Assembly (NCBI GenBank): GCA_050735975.1
Contig: JBOHVS010000207.1
Span: forward strand, 1 to 13,523
Source: DATMBL01 sp050735975
GTDB lineage: Bacteria > Desulfobacterota > Binatia > UBA9968
Direction of reading: 5' to 3'
DNA length: 13,523 nucleotides
Shown: positions 1-7,345 of the stretch, piece by piece
Layout of the letters: each line of letters opens with the position of its first letter
Numbering within the stretch: the stretch's first letter is position 1
Notes under the pieces: model-generated
The model's input: the letters and a program-made list of their open reading frames with translations, nothing else
The model's database searches: none
What the model was told of the DNA's origin: nothing
Translations under genes and position numbers: made by a program

Positions 1-1
1 A

Positions 2-523
2 GATCGCGGCAAGCGCGCCGATGAGTCGATCGGGATGCTTAAGAAAATCTGGACGAGCGATCCGGTGGAATTTCAAGGTAAGCATTATCGCATTCCAAAA
101 TCCTTCATCGGTCCAAAACCCGTGCAGAAACCTCATCCGCCGATCTATATGGCGGCATTTACGCCTTCTGCCCTGAAACGCGTCGCCGCCAAGGCCAACG
201 CCTGGCTTCCAGTCGGAATTCCGCTGAGCGGCGTCGGAGCGATGTTCGATGGCATCAAGAACATGGCAAAAGAGGCCGGTCGCGATCCCTCCGCGCTCGA
301 GCTCATTATTACGGCGGGCGTCGAAATTCATAAGACGCCCGTTGAAAAAGAACGGATCGAGTTCACCGGGACCCTCGAGCAGATTGGCGAGGATTTCGCG
401 ACAGCGCGGAAACTCGGCGCGGCGGAGATCGCCATTTACGCACAATTTTTGCCGGCCGAGGAAACCGCCAAAGATCTTATCGCTCGAATGGAAGATCTCT
501 GGCCGATCGCAAAGCAAGCTTGA
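2..523 (+). CDS. LLM-class flavin-dependent oxidoreductase, C-terminal part (5' end outside window)
   Basis: The open frame enters from the left edge and ends at TGA 521-523, showing 173 residues; the true start is outside the window. The protein has the C-terminal features of bacterial luciferase-like (F420- or FMN-dependent) monooxygenases and reductases: an amphipathic stretch ending IWTSDPVEFQGKHYRI, then the PKPVQKPHPPIYMAA segment that forms a late strand of the TIM barrel, then an alternating helix/strand tail ending in KDLIARMEDLWPIA. The family oxidises or reduces small organic substrates in the cytoplasm with reduced flavin or F420; this part does not show which cofactor or substrate. 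It lies 225 bp upstream of an MmgE/PrpD gene on the same strand, so it may belong to the same catabolic cluster. Family assignment is firm; substrate is unknown. Confidence 0.85.
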   Translation, partial: DRGKRADESIGMLKKIWTSDPVEFQGKHYRIPKSFIGPKPVQKPHPPIYMAAFTPSALKRVAAKANAWLPVGIPLSGVGAMFDGIKNMAKEAGRDPSALELIITAGVEIHKTPVEKERIEFTGTLEQIGEDFATARKLGAAEIAIYAQFLPAEETAKDLIARMEDLWPIAKQA

Positions 524-748
524 TGCTTGAACGATAGGTGGGGAAGCGCCGGTCGGAATGAACGCAATCGAAAGCTTCGGGTCGGACCAGCGCAAGGTAT
601 TGATTCAACTGTCTAAGATTGCATAAAGGGCATCGTTTAAACGCTTAGAACTTTTTTTCGCACTCAAATCGCCCTCGAAGGAAAGCGCCGGCGATCCAAT
701 CTCGCTGCCGGCGGCTCGCGTTGGCGGCGGGAGCAAACGACTGCGGCC

Positions 749-2140
749 ATGACTCACCCGATGAGCTTGCAACCCACGGCGGCGCAAAGCCTCGCACGGT
801 TCATCTGTGACTTGAGTTATCGGCACATTCCGGCCGACGCCGTGTCGCGCTGCCGGGAGCTGCTGTTGGATCAATTGGGTTGCCAGTTGATCGGCGCCGG
901 CATGCCGTGGAATCAGCCGGTCTATCAATTTGTCAAAAGCGCGAAGAGCGGCGGCCCGGCCCGGATCGTAAGATATGGCAACGAAGTTCCGCTTGACGAC
1001 GCCGTTCTCGTGAATGGAACGTTCGCCCAGGGTTGCGAGCTAGACGACTACTACGATCAAGGCGGCGGCCATCCCGGTGCCGCGACCGTGCCGGTCATAC
1101 TCGCGCTGGCGCAGAAGCAACCCGTCAGCGGGGAGGAAATGATCACCGCCATGGTGGTTGGCTATGAAGTCGGGTGGCGCATCGGCCGTGCGCTCTTGCC
1201 GGAATTGATGCAGCGCGGCTATCACGCGCAAAGCGCGGTAGGCGTATTCATCGCCGCCGCCGCGGCAGGCAAGATTCTTCACCTCGATCCGGAACGCATG
1301 ACCCATGCGTTGGCCATTGCCGGCAGCCACGCCGGCGGCACGATGGAGTACGACCAGAGCGGCGGCGAGGTCAAGCGCCTGCACAACGGCATGGCCTGCT
1401 GCGGCGGGCTCCGCTCCGCGTTGCTGGCAGAGATCGGACTCACCGGACCGCCGACGATCTTCGAAGGCAAGCGCGGCATTCTCAAAGTGATGTCCGGGAA
1501 GTGCAATATCGACCCGATCGTTAATGATCTTCAGGCCGGAACGGAAAATCTGGCGCTCTACCATGCGGCGATGAAGCGATTTCCGGTGAATGCGAGCCAG
1601 CATTCGCCGATCGAGCTGCTCGACAATTTGGTCCGCGAGCACAAGATCGACCCGCGGCAGGTTACGAAGATCGAGGTCGCGGTCAATGAGGGTATCCTGC
1701 TGCACGGCGGCACCATCTATGAGCCCAAGGAAGTCATCGAAGCCCAATTCAGCCTGCGCTTCTCCCTCGCGCTGAGATTGCTCAAGGGCAATAACGATCT
1801 GCCGCATTATCTGGATCCCGCGATGTGGAGTGATCCGGCGATGTTGGAGATCGGCAGGAAGATCGAACTGCTTGCCGATCCCACGGCCACCGGCCCGCGT
1901 CGTTTCGCCTGCCGCATGCGCGTTCAGGTTTCAGATGGACGTGAAGTTCGCGGTTCTCTGACGGCGCCGAAGGGAAGTTACAAAAATCCGCTGACCGCCG
2001 GCGAGTTGCAAGAAAAATTTCAGCGGTTGGGAAGAACAATTCTGGATGATGAAAGGCTTCGGTCGATCGTCGCCTCGGTGGAACGCATTGAAAAAGCGCC
2101 AAGCGTCGCGGCGCTGAGCACGCTCATGACGGCGGTGTGA
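749..2140 (+). CDS. MmgE/PrpD family protein, copy 1
   Basis: This 463-residue protein has the usual length of the MmgE/PrpD family, whose known members include 2-methylcitrate dehydratase (PrpD) and cis-aconitate decarboxylase (IRG1). Landmarks are an all-helical N-terminal half with VNGTFAQGCELDD (residues 88-100), HPG (108-110), H159 in RGYHA, K209 in GGEVKRLHNG, and K276 in MKRFP. These match, by position and context, the active-site Asp, two His and two Lys known from the IRG1/PrpD fold, so an active enzyme is likely. The family usually has AH or HG before the acidic motif; here it is QG. The C-terminal domain (about 290-463) is complete. The ATG at 749 has only a weak upstream purine stretch (GGCGGGAG), and ATG 761 is an in-frame alternative. 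It is 56% or so similar by eye to the second copy at 4111, a visual estimate only. Substrate unknown. Confidence 0.9.
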   Translation: MTHPMSLQPTAAQSLARFICDLSYRHIPADAVSRCRELLLDQLGCQLIGAGMPWNQPVYQFVKSAKSGGPARIVRYGNEVPLDDAVLVNGTFAQGCELDDYYDQGGGHPGAATVPVILALAQKQPVSGEEMITAMVVGYEVGWRIGRALLPELMQRGYHAQSAVGVFIAAAAAGKILHLDPERMTHALAIAGSHAGGTMEYDQSGGEVKRLHNGMACCGGLRSALLAEIGLTGPPTIFEGKRGILKVMSGKCNIDPIVNDLQAGTENLALYHAAMKRFPVNASQHSPIELLDNLVREHKIDPRQVTKIEVAVNEGILLHGGTIYEPKEVIEAQFSLRFSLALRLLKGNNDLPHYLDPAMWSDPAMLEIGRKIELLADPTATGPRRFACRMRVQVSDGREVRGSLTAPKGSYKNPLTAGELQEKFQRLGRTILDDERLRSIVASVERIEKAPSVAALSTLMTAV

Positions 2141-2148
2141 TGACGCGT

Positions 2149-2182
2149 ATGCCGGAAACCCGTTTTCGGATGCCGGCATTTT
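2149..2182 (+). terminator. Hairpin followed by a short T run between copy 1 of MmgE/PrpD and the FAD gene
   Basis: Seven-base perfect arms ATGCCGG (2149-2155) and CCGGCAT (2173-2179) enclose a 17-base loop, and TTTT follows at 2179-2182. It starts 8 bases after the stop of the MmgE/PrpD gene and ends 45 bases before the next start. It could be a weak intrinsic terminator or an mRNA-stabilising stem that uncouples the two genes. The T run is short, so a pass-through signal is as likely as full termination. Confidence 0.35.
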
Positions 2183-2227
2183 CTCGATCGACTCAGAGAG
2201 CCCACTATAAGGAGGCGTTGGATCTCT

Positions 2228-3706
2228 ATGGCAGGAACGATTTATGACGTGATCGTGATCGGTGCGGGCAACGCGGGATTGACCGCAGCCCTGGCGGCAC
2301 GGCAGCAGGAAATGCGCGTGCTGCTGCTGGACAAATGTCCCAAAGCGGCGCGCGGCGGAAATACGCGTTTTTCCGGCGGCGGCTTCCGCTTCACCTACAA
2401 CAGTTTGGACGACTTGCGGCCGATGCTGCCGGGACTCACGGACGAAGAGGCGGCGAAGATGGAGGTCGGTACCTATTCCAACGCGGAATTTTTCGAAGAC
2501 GTCATGCAGGTGACCGAGTATGCCGCCGACAAGAAGCTCACCCATATCCTCGTCGATCAATCCTACGCCACGGCGCGCTGGCTGACGGACATGAACGTCA
2601 AATGGATTCTTTCCACCAGCACCCATGCGGTGAAGATGGGCGGGAAAATCAAGTTTCCCTCGGGCCGGGTGATTTCGGTGAACGACGGCGGCCTCGGCCT
2701 GGTCGAGATGCTGTTTCCGACCGCGGAGAAAAACGGCATCGAAATCATCTACGAAGCGAAGGCGACCGCTTTGACAGTCGATGCCAAGGGCAAGGCCTCC
2801 GGTGTCCGGGTGCAAACGGCGGAAGGACTGGTCGATTTCCCGAGCCGAGCTGTGGTTTTGGCCGCCGGCGGCTTCGAGGCGAATCCCGAGATGCGCGCTC
2901 GCTATCTCGGCACGGGCTGGGATTTAGTGAAAGTCCGAGGCTCGCGCTACAACACGGGCGAGGTGCTCAGTTTGGCGCTGGGCATCGGCGCCCAGCCGAT
3001 CGGCCACTGGAGCGGCTGCCATGCGGTGTTGGTCGACGCGGAAGCGCCAGACGTCGAGTGCGCCTACGAGCACCGCTACTCGTATCCCTACGGCATCATG
3101 GTCGACATCAACGGCAGGCGCTTCGTCGATGAAGGCGAGGACTTTTTCAGCTACACCTACGCCAAGTGCGGCCGGGAAGTGTTGCGCCTACCGTGGCGCA
3201 CGGCCTACCAGATCTTCGACAGCAAGACCCGCCCGCTACTGCGTTCCGAGTACAACCGCGGCTTTCACGTCAGCGCCGATACGATCAAAGCGTTGGCGAA
3301 GAAGTTACCGGGCCTGGATTGGGAGAATGTCATCCAAACGGTCGATTCGTTCAACGATGCGGTCAACGACGCGCCGTTCGATCCCTCGAAGCACGACGGC
3401 AAATGCACGCGCGACATCAGCCCGGCGAAGTCGAACTGGGCGCAGCGCCTGGACACGCCGCCGTATTACGCCTTTCCGGTGACCTGCGGCATCACGTTCA
3501 CCTTCGGCGGCGTTGGCATCACCGAAAAGGCCGAGGTCAAGGATACCAGCGGTAACGTGATCGGCGGACTGTTCGCGGCCGGGGAAATCACCGGCGGCTC
3601 GTTCTTCAACAATTATCCCGGCGGCTCCGGCTTGATGAAAGGCGCCGTGTTCGGCCGCCTGGCGGGCACCAGCGCCGCCGCCTTCGCCAAGGCGCACCGC
3701 GCCTAG
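2228..3706 (+). CDS. FAD-dependent dehydrogenase of the fumarate reductase / tricarballylate dehydrogenase (TcuA-like) family
   Basis: This is a complete 492-residue cytoplasmic flavoprotein. Residues 8-17 carry the Rossmann motif G-A-G-N-A-G with acidic D35 closing the second strand for ribose binding. GGNTRFSGGGFR (43-54) is the FAD-pyrophosphate segment typical of TcuA-like members. The C-terminal FAD-binding return, GLFAAGEITGGSFFNNYPGG then SGLMKG, lies at about 447-471. Succinate/fumarate enzymes have N-R-x-G-G-N at that site; this protein has N-Y-P-G-G-S, as TcuA-like proteins do. TcuA oxidises tricarballylate to cis-aconitate, but many relatives have other substrates, so the exact reaction is open. 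A strong Shine-Dalgarno AAGGAGG (2209-2215), 12 bases upstream, fixes the ATG. There is no signal peptide and no heme motif, so electrons must leave through a separate acceptor. It is flanked on both sides by MmgE/PrpD genes. Confidence 0.9.
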   Translation: MAGTIYDVIVIGAGNAGLTAALAARQQEMRVLLLDKCPKAARGGNTRFSGGGFRFTYNSLDDLRPMLPGLTDEEAAKMEVGTYSNAEFFEDVMQVTEYAADKKLTHILVDQSYATARWLTDMNVKWILSTSTHAVKMGGKIKFPSGRVISVNDGGLGLVEMLFPTAEKNGIEIIYEAKATALTVDAKGKASGVRVQTAEGLVDFPSRAVVLAAGGFEANPEMRARYLGTGWDLVKVRGSRYNTGEVLSLALGIGAQPIGHWSGCHAVLVDAEAPDVECAYEHRYSYPYGIMVDINGRRFVDEGEDFFSYTYAKCGREVLRLPWRTAYQIFDSKTRPLLRSEYNRGFHVSADTIKALAKKLPGLDWENVIQTVDSFNDAVNDAPFDPSKHDGKCTRDISPAKSNWAQRLDTPPYYAFPVTCGITFTFGGVGITEKAEVKDTSGNVIGGLFAAGEITGGSFFNNYPGGSGLMKGAVFGRLAGTSAAAFAKAHRA

Positions 3707-3857
3707 GCAGGCTGCTGAAAAAGACTCATATGCTTCGTTGCGCTGCTTAAGCAGGTTGAGGTTCAGGTTAAGGTTAAGCTCAATCTCAGCCTAAGCCTTA
3801 GCCTCAGCCTTCCGAAGCACGCGCGCCTCGCCTCTGAGATCTTTTTCAGCAGCCTGC
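3707..3857. repeat. 151-bp inverted-repeat (hairpin) element with hexamer-like core
   Basis: The ends are a perfect 17-bp inverted repeat, GCAGGCTGCTGAAAAAG at 3707-3723 and its reverse complement at 3841-3857. Inside, a left arm of AGGTTGAGGTTCAGGTTAAG type (about 3752-3778) faces a right arm of AGCCTAAGCCTTAGCCTCAG type (about 3788-3812). The arms pair mostly perfectly, with T opposite G at many of the mismatches, so the RNA form would fold into a long stem using G-U pairs. The element starts directly after the stop codon of the FAD gene. It has no coding capacity. It looks like a non-autonomous palindromic repeat or MITE-like unit, and as RNA could act as a bidirectional 3' end. Confidence 0.75.
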
Positions 3858-3910
3858 AATTCGGCCGTTAAGGAGCTGCCAGCGCCGTTTCGGCGAACGG
3901 CGCAACTTGA

Positions 3911-4033
3911 GATGCTTCATCGAGCTCGACGATCGGCAAAAAAGGCATCGAGCTCTACGTGAGCGACTTTAGCCTGGCGAAAGACGACGCGCGCTACGAC
4001 AAGGAGTTCAAAGAGACCTTCGGCTTGAAATGA
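3911..4033 (+). pseudogene. Tail of an unidentified gene (about 40 codons, no start)
   Basis: Between the hairpin element and the next gene, one frame stays open from a stop at 3908-3910 to TGA 4031-4033. It reads protein-like text rich in charged and helical residues: GKKGIELYVSDFSLAKDD followed by ARYDKEFKETFGLK. Codon usage with G/C at third positions matches its neighbours. There is no start codon with a ribosome site, and the frame breaks at the edge of the inverted repeat. The most economical reading is the surviving 3' end of a gene removed when the repeat inserted or recombined. The family was not recognised. It could also be chance open frame in GC-rich DNA. Confidence 0.4.
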
Positions 4034-4110
4034 CGCCAGGGATGATGCGGCGCGGCGGCGCCGATTGGTTTGCTCGTTTCGGCGGAATTCGGCACACAGG
4101 AGAAACCAAA

Positions 4111-5472
4111 ATGGCAATCGGCATTACTGAACAACTGGCGATCCACACGGCCAAAGTTCGCTACGAAGATATTCCCCCCGAGGCGATCGAGAAGGCCAAG
4201 GACTGTATTCTCGACCAGATCGGCGTCGAGCTGATCGGTTCGACTCTGGAGTGGAATAAGATCGCCTATCGCTACGTCGCCGATATGGGCGGGCGCGGCG
4301 AAAGCACCGTCGTCAACTACGGCAAGAAAGTCCCGACCCTCGACGCCGCGTTCGTCAACGCGACCTTCGGCCAGGGGTGCGAGCTCGACGACGTCGGCTT
4401 CGCAGCCGGCGGCCACCCGGGCGCGGCCACGGTGCCGGTGGCGCTGGCGGTCGGTGAAAAGCAGCGCAGCAGCGGCAAGGATTTTCTCGCCGCGGTCGTC
4501 GTAGGCTGCGACGTGATGTACCGCCTGCTCGCGGCGGTGCGGCCATCGTCGGGGAAGCGCGGGTTTCACAGCCATGGCATCGGCGCGCCTTTCGGCGCGA
4601 TGGCGACGGCGGCGCGGCTGCTGCGCCTGAACGACGGGCAAATGCTCCACGCCTTCGGCATCGCCGGCATGCACTCGAGCGGCACGATGGAATACGACCA
4701 GACCGGCGGCGAGGTGAAACGTGTGATCGCCGGCATCGGCGCGCGCGGCGGCATCCAGTCGGCGCTGCTCGCCCAACTCGGCCTCACCGGCCCGCCGACG
4801 ATCATCGAAGGCAAACGGGGATTTCTGAAAGTATTTGCCGATCTGGTGGAACCCGAGGAAATCACCCGCGATCTCGGCAGCGAGTTCAAGATCATGCGGG
4901 TCTGGTTCAAGCTTTATCCCTGCGTCGCGACCGTGCAGGGAGTGATCTACACGCTCAGCAAACTCATCGACGAACACCGCTTCACGGCGGACGACGTCGA
5001 GGAGATCCGCGTCGGCATCTCCGAGACGTCGCTGTCGCACGGCGGCGCGATTTACGAGCCGCATGATACCGCGAGCGCGCAATTCAGCCTGCCATTCTCA
5101 TTGGCCATTCGCTTGTTGAAAAACGACAACGACCTGAGCTTCTACATGGATCCGAAGCTGTGGACCGATCCCAAGGTCCTGGCGCTGGCGGAAAAAGTAA
5201 AGAGCTACGCCGACCCGAACGCGAAGAAGGACCAGAATTACAACACGACGATGGAAGTCAAGCTTACTAAGGGCAAAACGTACAAAGCGTTCGAGCCCTA
5301 TCCCCCCGGCTCGCCGCTCAACATGGTGAGTCGAGACGTGCTGCGCGCCAAGTTTCGCAAGATGGCGCGCGCCGTGCTGACCGACGAGCGCATCGACAAA
5401 TTGATCGAAGCCGTAGATCGACTGGAGACCTGCAACGATACGGCGCAATTGATACCGCTGCTCGTGAAGTGA
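4111..5472 (+). CDS. MmgE/PrpD family protein, copy 2
   Basis: This complete 453-residue protein is a paralogue of the one at 749. The ATG at 4111 is chosen because CAGGAG lies 8 bases upstream and MAIGITEQLA aligns with the family start; an upstream in-frame ATG at 4030 would add 27 unrelated residues. Landmarks are ELDD (91-94), HPG (102-104), H153 in RGFHSHG, K203 in GGEVKRVIAG, and K267 in FKLYPC (266-271), matching the catalytic Asp, His and Lys positions of the fold. It shares with copy 1 GTMEYDQxGGEVKR and LTGPPTIxEGKRGxLKV. It differs where copy 1 has LHNG (here VIAG) and HSPIE (here VQGVI), so the two probably act on different substrates or stereochemistry. The enzyme is cytoplasmic. 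The gene is likely part of the same catabolic cluster as the FAD dehydrogenase upstream, although the 151-bp element intervenes. Confidence 0.9.
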   Translation: MAIGITEQLAIHTAKVRYEDIPPEAIEKAKDCILDQIGVELIGSTLEWNKIAYRYVADMGGRGESTVVNYGKKVPTLDAAFVNATFGQGCELDDVGFAAGGHPGAATVPVALAVGEKQRSSGKDFLAAVVVGCDVMYRLLAAVRPSSGKRGFHSHGIGAPFGAMATAARLLRLNDGQMLHAFGIAGMHSSGTMEYDQTGGEVKRVIAGIGARGGIQSALLAQLGLTGPPTIIEGKRGFLKVFADLVEPEEITRDLGSEFKIMRVWFKLYPCVATVQGVIYTLSKLIDEHRFTADDVEEIRVGISETSLSHGGAIYEPHDTASAQFSLPFSLAIRLLKNDNDLSFYMDPKLWTDPKVLALAEKVKSYADPNAKKDQNYNTTMEVKLTKGKTYKAFEPYPPGSPLNMVSRDVLRAKFRKMARAVLTDERIDKLIEAVDRLETCNDTAQLIPLLVK

Positions 5473-5897
5473 CGCGCAAGATCGCTAAGATCTAGGAGAC
5501 GACCAGTCGCAGGAGCCGCCCGCGGCTCGACCCGGCCGCAAACGCGAGGAACTTCAGTTAGACTGTCGGGTATTGCCATTCGCCGTTCTCACCACGATGC
5601 CTCGGCCGCCGCATCAACATCCGTTCGTCGGTAGAGATCGAATTAGTGGGGTATGCCTGGCCTAATGCGAAACACAGGAATGCATCATTGCAAGACCTGA
5701 TCATCCACTGTGTTCGGCGTGGCGGCGGCGGAGGTCGCGCGCCAAGTGGGAATATCGACCTCCGCTGTTTCGAAACTCCTAACCAGAACTTTGTCCAGCT
5801 AGTCAACAGCGTCCCCCTAGCCATCTTATCCGGTCATAGCTGGTACATCGAACCGATCGGCACCATGGTGCCTCGGGCAAAGAACGAGAGGTTAATT
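5473..5897. other. Gap between MmgE/PrpD copy 2 and the cupin gene: hairpin and one REP-like repeat
   Basis: No convincing gene is present in these 425 bases. A perfect 6-bp stem GAGCCG/CGGCTC with a CCCG loop lies at 5513-5528, 40 bases after the MmgE/PrpD stop; without a T run it is only a possible transcript-end structure. A 27-bp sequence at 5790-5816 recurs inverted at 8222-8248 (listed separately). An open frame from 5646 runs into the cupin gene, but its first 84 codons look non-coding (GRAPSGNIDLRC and similar). Confidence 0.5.
5790..5816 (-). repeat. REP-like 27-bp repeat, copy A
   Basis: Read on the minus strand it begins GGGGACGCTGTTGACTAGCT and ends GGACAAA. An identical 27-bp stretch lies in the opposite orientation at 8222-8248 (plus strand), next to a REP-transposase fragment. 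Flanking bases also show weak similarity. The G4-x-x-x-TTGACT layout resembles the second repeat family found around 7346 and 8043, so a REP sequence mobilised by a RAYT transposase is the best guess. Confidence 0.6.
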
Positions 5898-6290
5898 ATG
5901 CTGAAGAAGAAAATAATAATGGGGGTTCTGCTATCTCTCATTGCCGGCACGCTGATGGCTCAGGAGGTTAAGGTCACGCCTCTCATGACGAAGGTTATGA
6001 CGGACGTTTCCGGCAAGGAAGGCCTGCTGATAACAGTAGAGTATCCGCCCGGCGGGTCGGACCCTATCCATCGTCACAATGCACATGCATTTCTATACGT
6101 GCTGGAAGGCTCCGTCGTGATGCAGGTGAAGGGCGGAAAACAAGTGACGCTCACACCGGGACAGACCTTCTATGAAGACTCCAACGATGTTCATATCGTT
6201 GGCCGGAACGCAAGCAAAACCAAGCCGGCAAAATTCCTTGTGTTCTTGGTCAAGGACAAGGGCGCTCCAGTGCTCGTGCCAGTGAAGTGA
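5898..6290 (+). CDS. Exported cupin-domain protein
   Basis: This 130-residue protein starts at ATG 5898, with GAGAGG 8 bases upstream. Residues 1-21 form a classic signal peptide: MLKKK, a hydrophobic core, then LMA|QE cleavage, so the mature protein is periplasmic or secreted. A single small beta-barrel cupin follows. Motif 1 reads GGSDPIHRHNAHAFLYVLEG (about 52-71) and motif 2 is LTPGQTFYEDSNDVHIVGRN (about 89-108). The two motif-1 histidines and the motif-2 histidine are present, but the usual motif-1 glutamate is not, since HxH is followed by NAHAFL. Metal binding may therefore use fewer or different ligands. Its role is unknown: single-cupin exported proteins may bind small ligands or act as isomerases or dioxygenases. 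No partner gene is evident, and the next gene is 192 bases away. Confidence 0.85.
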   Translation: MLKKKIIMGVLLSLIAGTLMAQEVKVTPLMTKVMTDVSGKEGLLITVEYPPGGSDPIHRHNAHAFLYVLEGSVVMQVKGGKQVTLTPGQTFYEDSNDVHIVGRNASKTKPAKFLVFLVKDKGAPVLVPVK

Positions 6291-6482
6291 CTGGGGAGCG
6301 TCTTTCCCGCTTGCTCCGAATTATCGTCGACGGAGTACTGGAAACACACACGAGAAACGAGCTGTTATGGTTCAATAAACATTGGCAACGTTCTCACACG
6401 GATGCGCCTTAAACGTAATGCGAATCCGAAGTGAACTTAAACACTCGTCCGATTGCGGGCGACTACAGAAAGGAGAGCGCAT

Positions 6483-7236
6483 ATGAAGATCGCGATTATA
6501 GGTGGCAGCGGGTTGATTGGGACGAAACTCGTGAACAAGCTTCGTAAAAGTGGTCATGAGGCGCTGGCGGCATCACCCTCCTCGGGCGTCAACACCATCA
6601 CTGGTGAGGGGCTGGCGGAAGCGCTTGCGGGCGCCCAGGCTGTCGTCGATGTGGCGAACTCGCCTTCGTGGGAGGACAAGGCGGTTTTGGAGTTTTTCGA
6701 GACCTCCGGTCGCAACCTCCTTGCCGCAGACGGCCGCTGGAGTAAGGCATCACGTTGCGCTGTCGGTCGTCGGCACCGACCGCCTTCTCCAGAGTGGTTA
6801 TTTCCGTGCGAAGATGGCTCAAGAGGACCTGATCAAGGCTTCCAAGATTCCCTATACAATCGTTCGCTCGACGCAGTTCTTCGAGTTCGTGAGCGGCATC
6901 GCCCAATCGGCCACCGATGGGCAAACGGTTCGCTTGTCGCCTGCCTTTGTGCAGCCCATCGTGTCGGATGATGTTGCTGCCGCACTGGCCGAAGTCACGC
7001 TCGGGGCGCCGGTGAACGGCACGGTCGAGCTAGCCGGTCCCGAACGAATACGTCTCGACGAAGTGGTCCGGCGATTCCTGAGCGCAAAACAGGACGCTCG
7101 TCAGGTAGTCTCAGACGTCCATGCTCGCTACTTCGGCATAGAGTTAAACGATCAGTCCCTCACGCCGGGGGACAACCCGCGCATCGGGCCGACGCGTTTC
7201 GAGGACTGGCTCAGCCGCTCCGTAGCTCAAACGTAA
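6483..7236 (+). pseudogene. NAD(P)-binding (atypical SDR, NmrA-like) oxidoreductase, broken by a one-base frameshift
   Basis: The start is ATG 6483 with AGGAG at 6471-6475. Frame one encodes the Rossmann N-terminus MKIAIIGGSGLIGTKLVNKL (G-x-x-G-x-x-G) through EFFETSGRNLLAAD, to about base 6730. The protein then continues in the +1 frame with GVRHHVALSVVGTDRLLQSG, YFRAKMAQEDLIKAS, PYTIVRSTQFFEF and ending FEDWLSRSVAQT before TAA 7234-7236. The span of 754 bases is 3x251+1, which fits one inserted base near 6727-6735 in an otherwise full-length gene of about 250 residues. The family is NAD(P)H-binding proteins related to NmrA and isoflavone-reductase-type SDRs. Either the gene is recently inactivated or the base is an assembly error. 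It stands alone, after the cupin gene. Confidence 0.85.
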
Positions 7237-7242
7237 GTTACC

Positions 7243-7307
7243 AGGCAGGGTCGACGCGCAGCTCCGAGAGTGCGCCGAACCGCAAGGAGTTGCCCGTCAC
7301 CCTGCCT
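7243..7307. repeat. Inverted repeat after the NmrA-like gene
   Basis: AGGCAGGGT at 7243-7251 and ACCCTGCCT at 7299-7307 form a perfect 9-bp inverted repeat that extends by GACG/CGTC with one bulged base. The spacer is about 47 bases. It begins six bases after the TAA of the NmrA-like gene. It lacks a T run, so it may be a REP/BIME-type remnant rather than a terminator. Confidence 0.45.
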
Positions 7308-7345
7308 AAGTATGCACGAAAGAAGGAGGCAGAGGTCAGGAGGCA

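Noticed and set aside
558..626. 22-codon frame (ATG 558 to TAA 624) upstream of MmgE/PrpD copy 1, as a leader peptide
   Set aside because: No convincing ribosome site and no attenuator-like run of codons or stems after it.
600..627. TTGATT and CATAAA with 16-base spacing as a promoter for MmgE/PrpD copy 1
   Set aside because: Matches are weak and the site overlaps nothing else informative; too common by chance to list.
1040..2815. Minus-strand open frames of 255 and 294 codons opposite MmgE/PrpD copy 1 and the FAD gene
   Set aside because: Shadows of real genes; no family motif and no ribosome site.
3740..3820. CRISPR-like or telomere-like tandem repeat
   Set aside because: The hexamer-like units are arms of one large palindrome, with no spacers and no regular array.
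3994..5082. Long minus-strand open frame of 362 codons opposite MmgE/PrpD copy 2
   Set aside because: Antisense to a clear family gene; the text is His/Arg/Ala-rich without domain signs, as expected from GC-rich codon bias.
5646..5897. 84-codon N-terminal extension of the cupin protein
   Set aside because: A signal peptide begins at the internal ATG 5898 with a ribosome site; the extension contains a REP-like repeat and no protein-like text.
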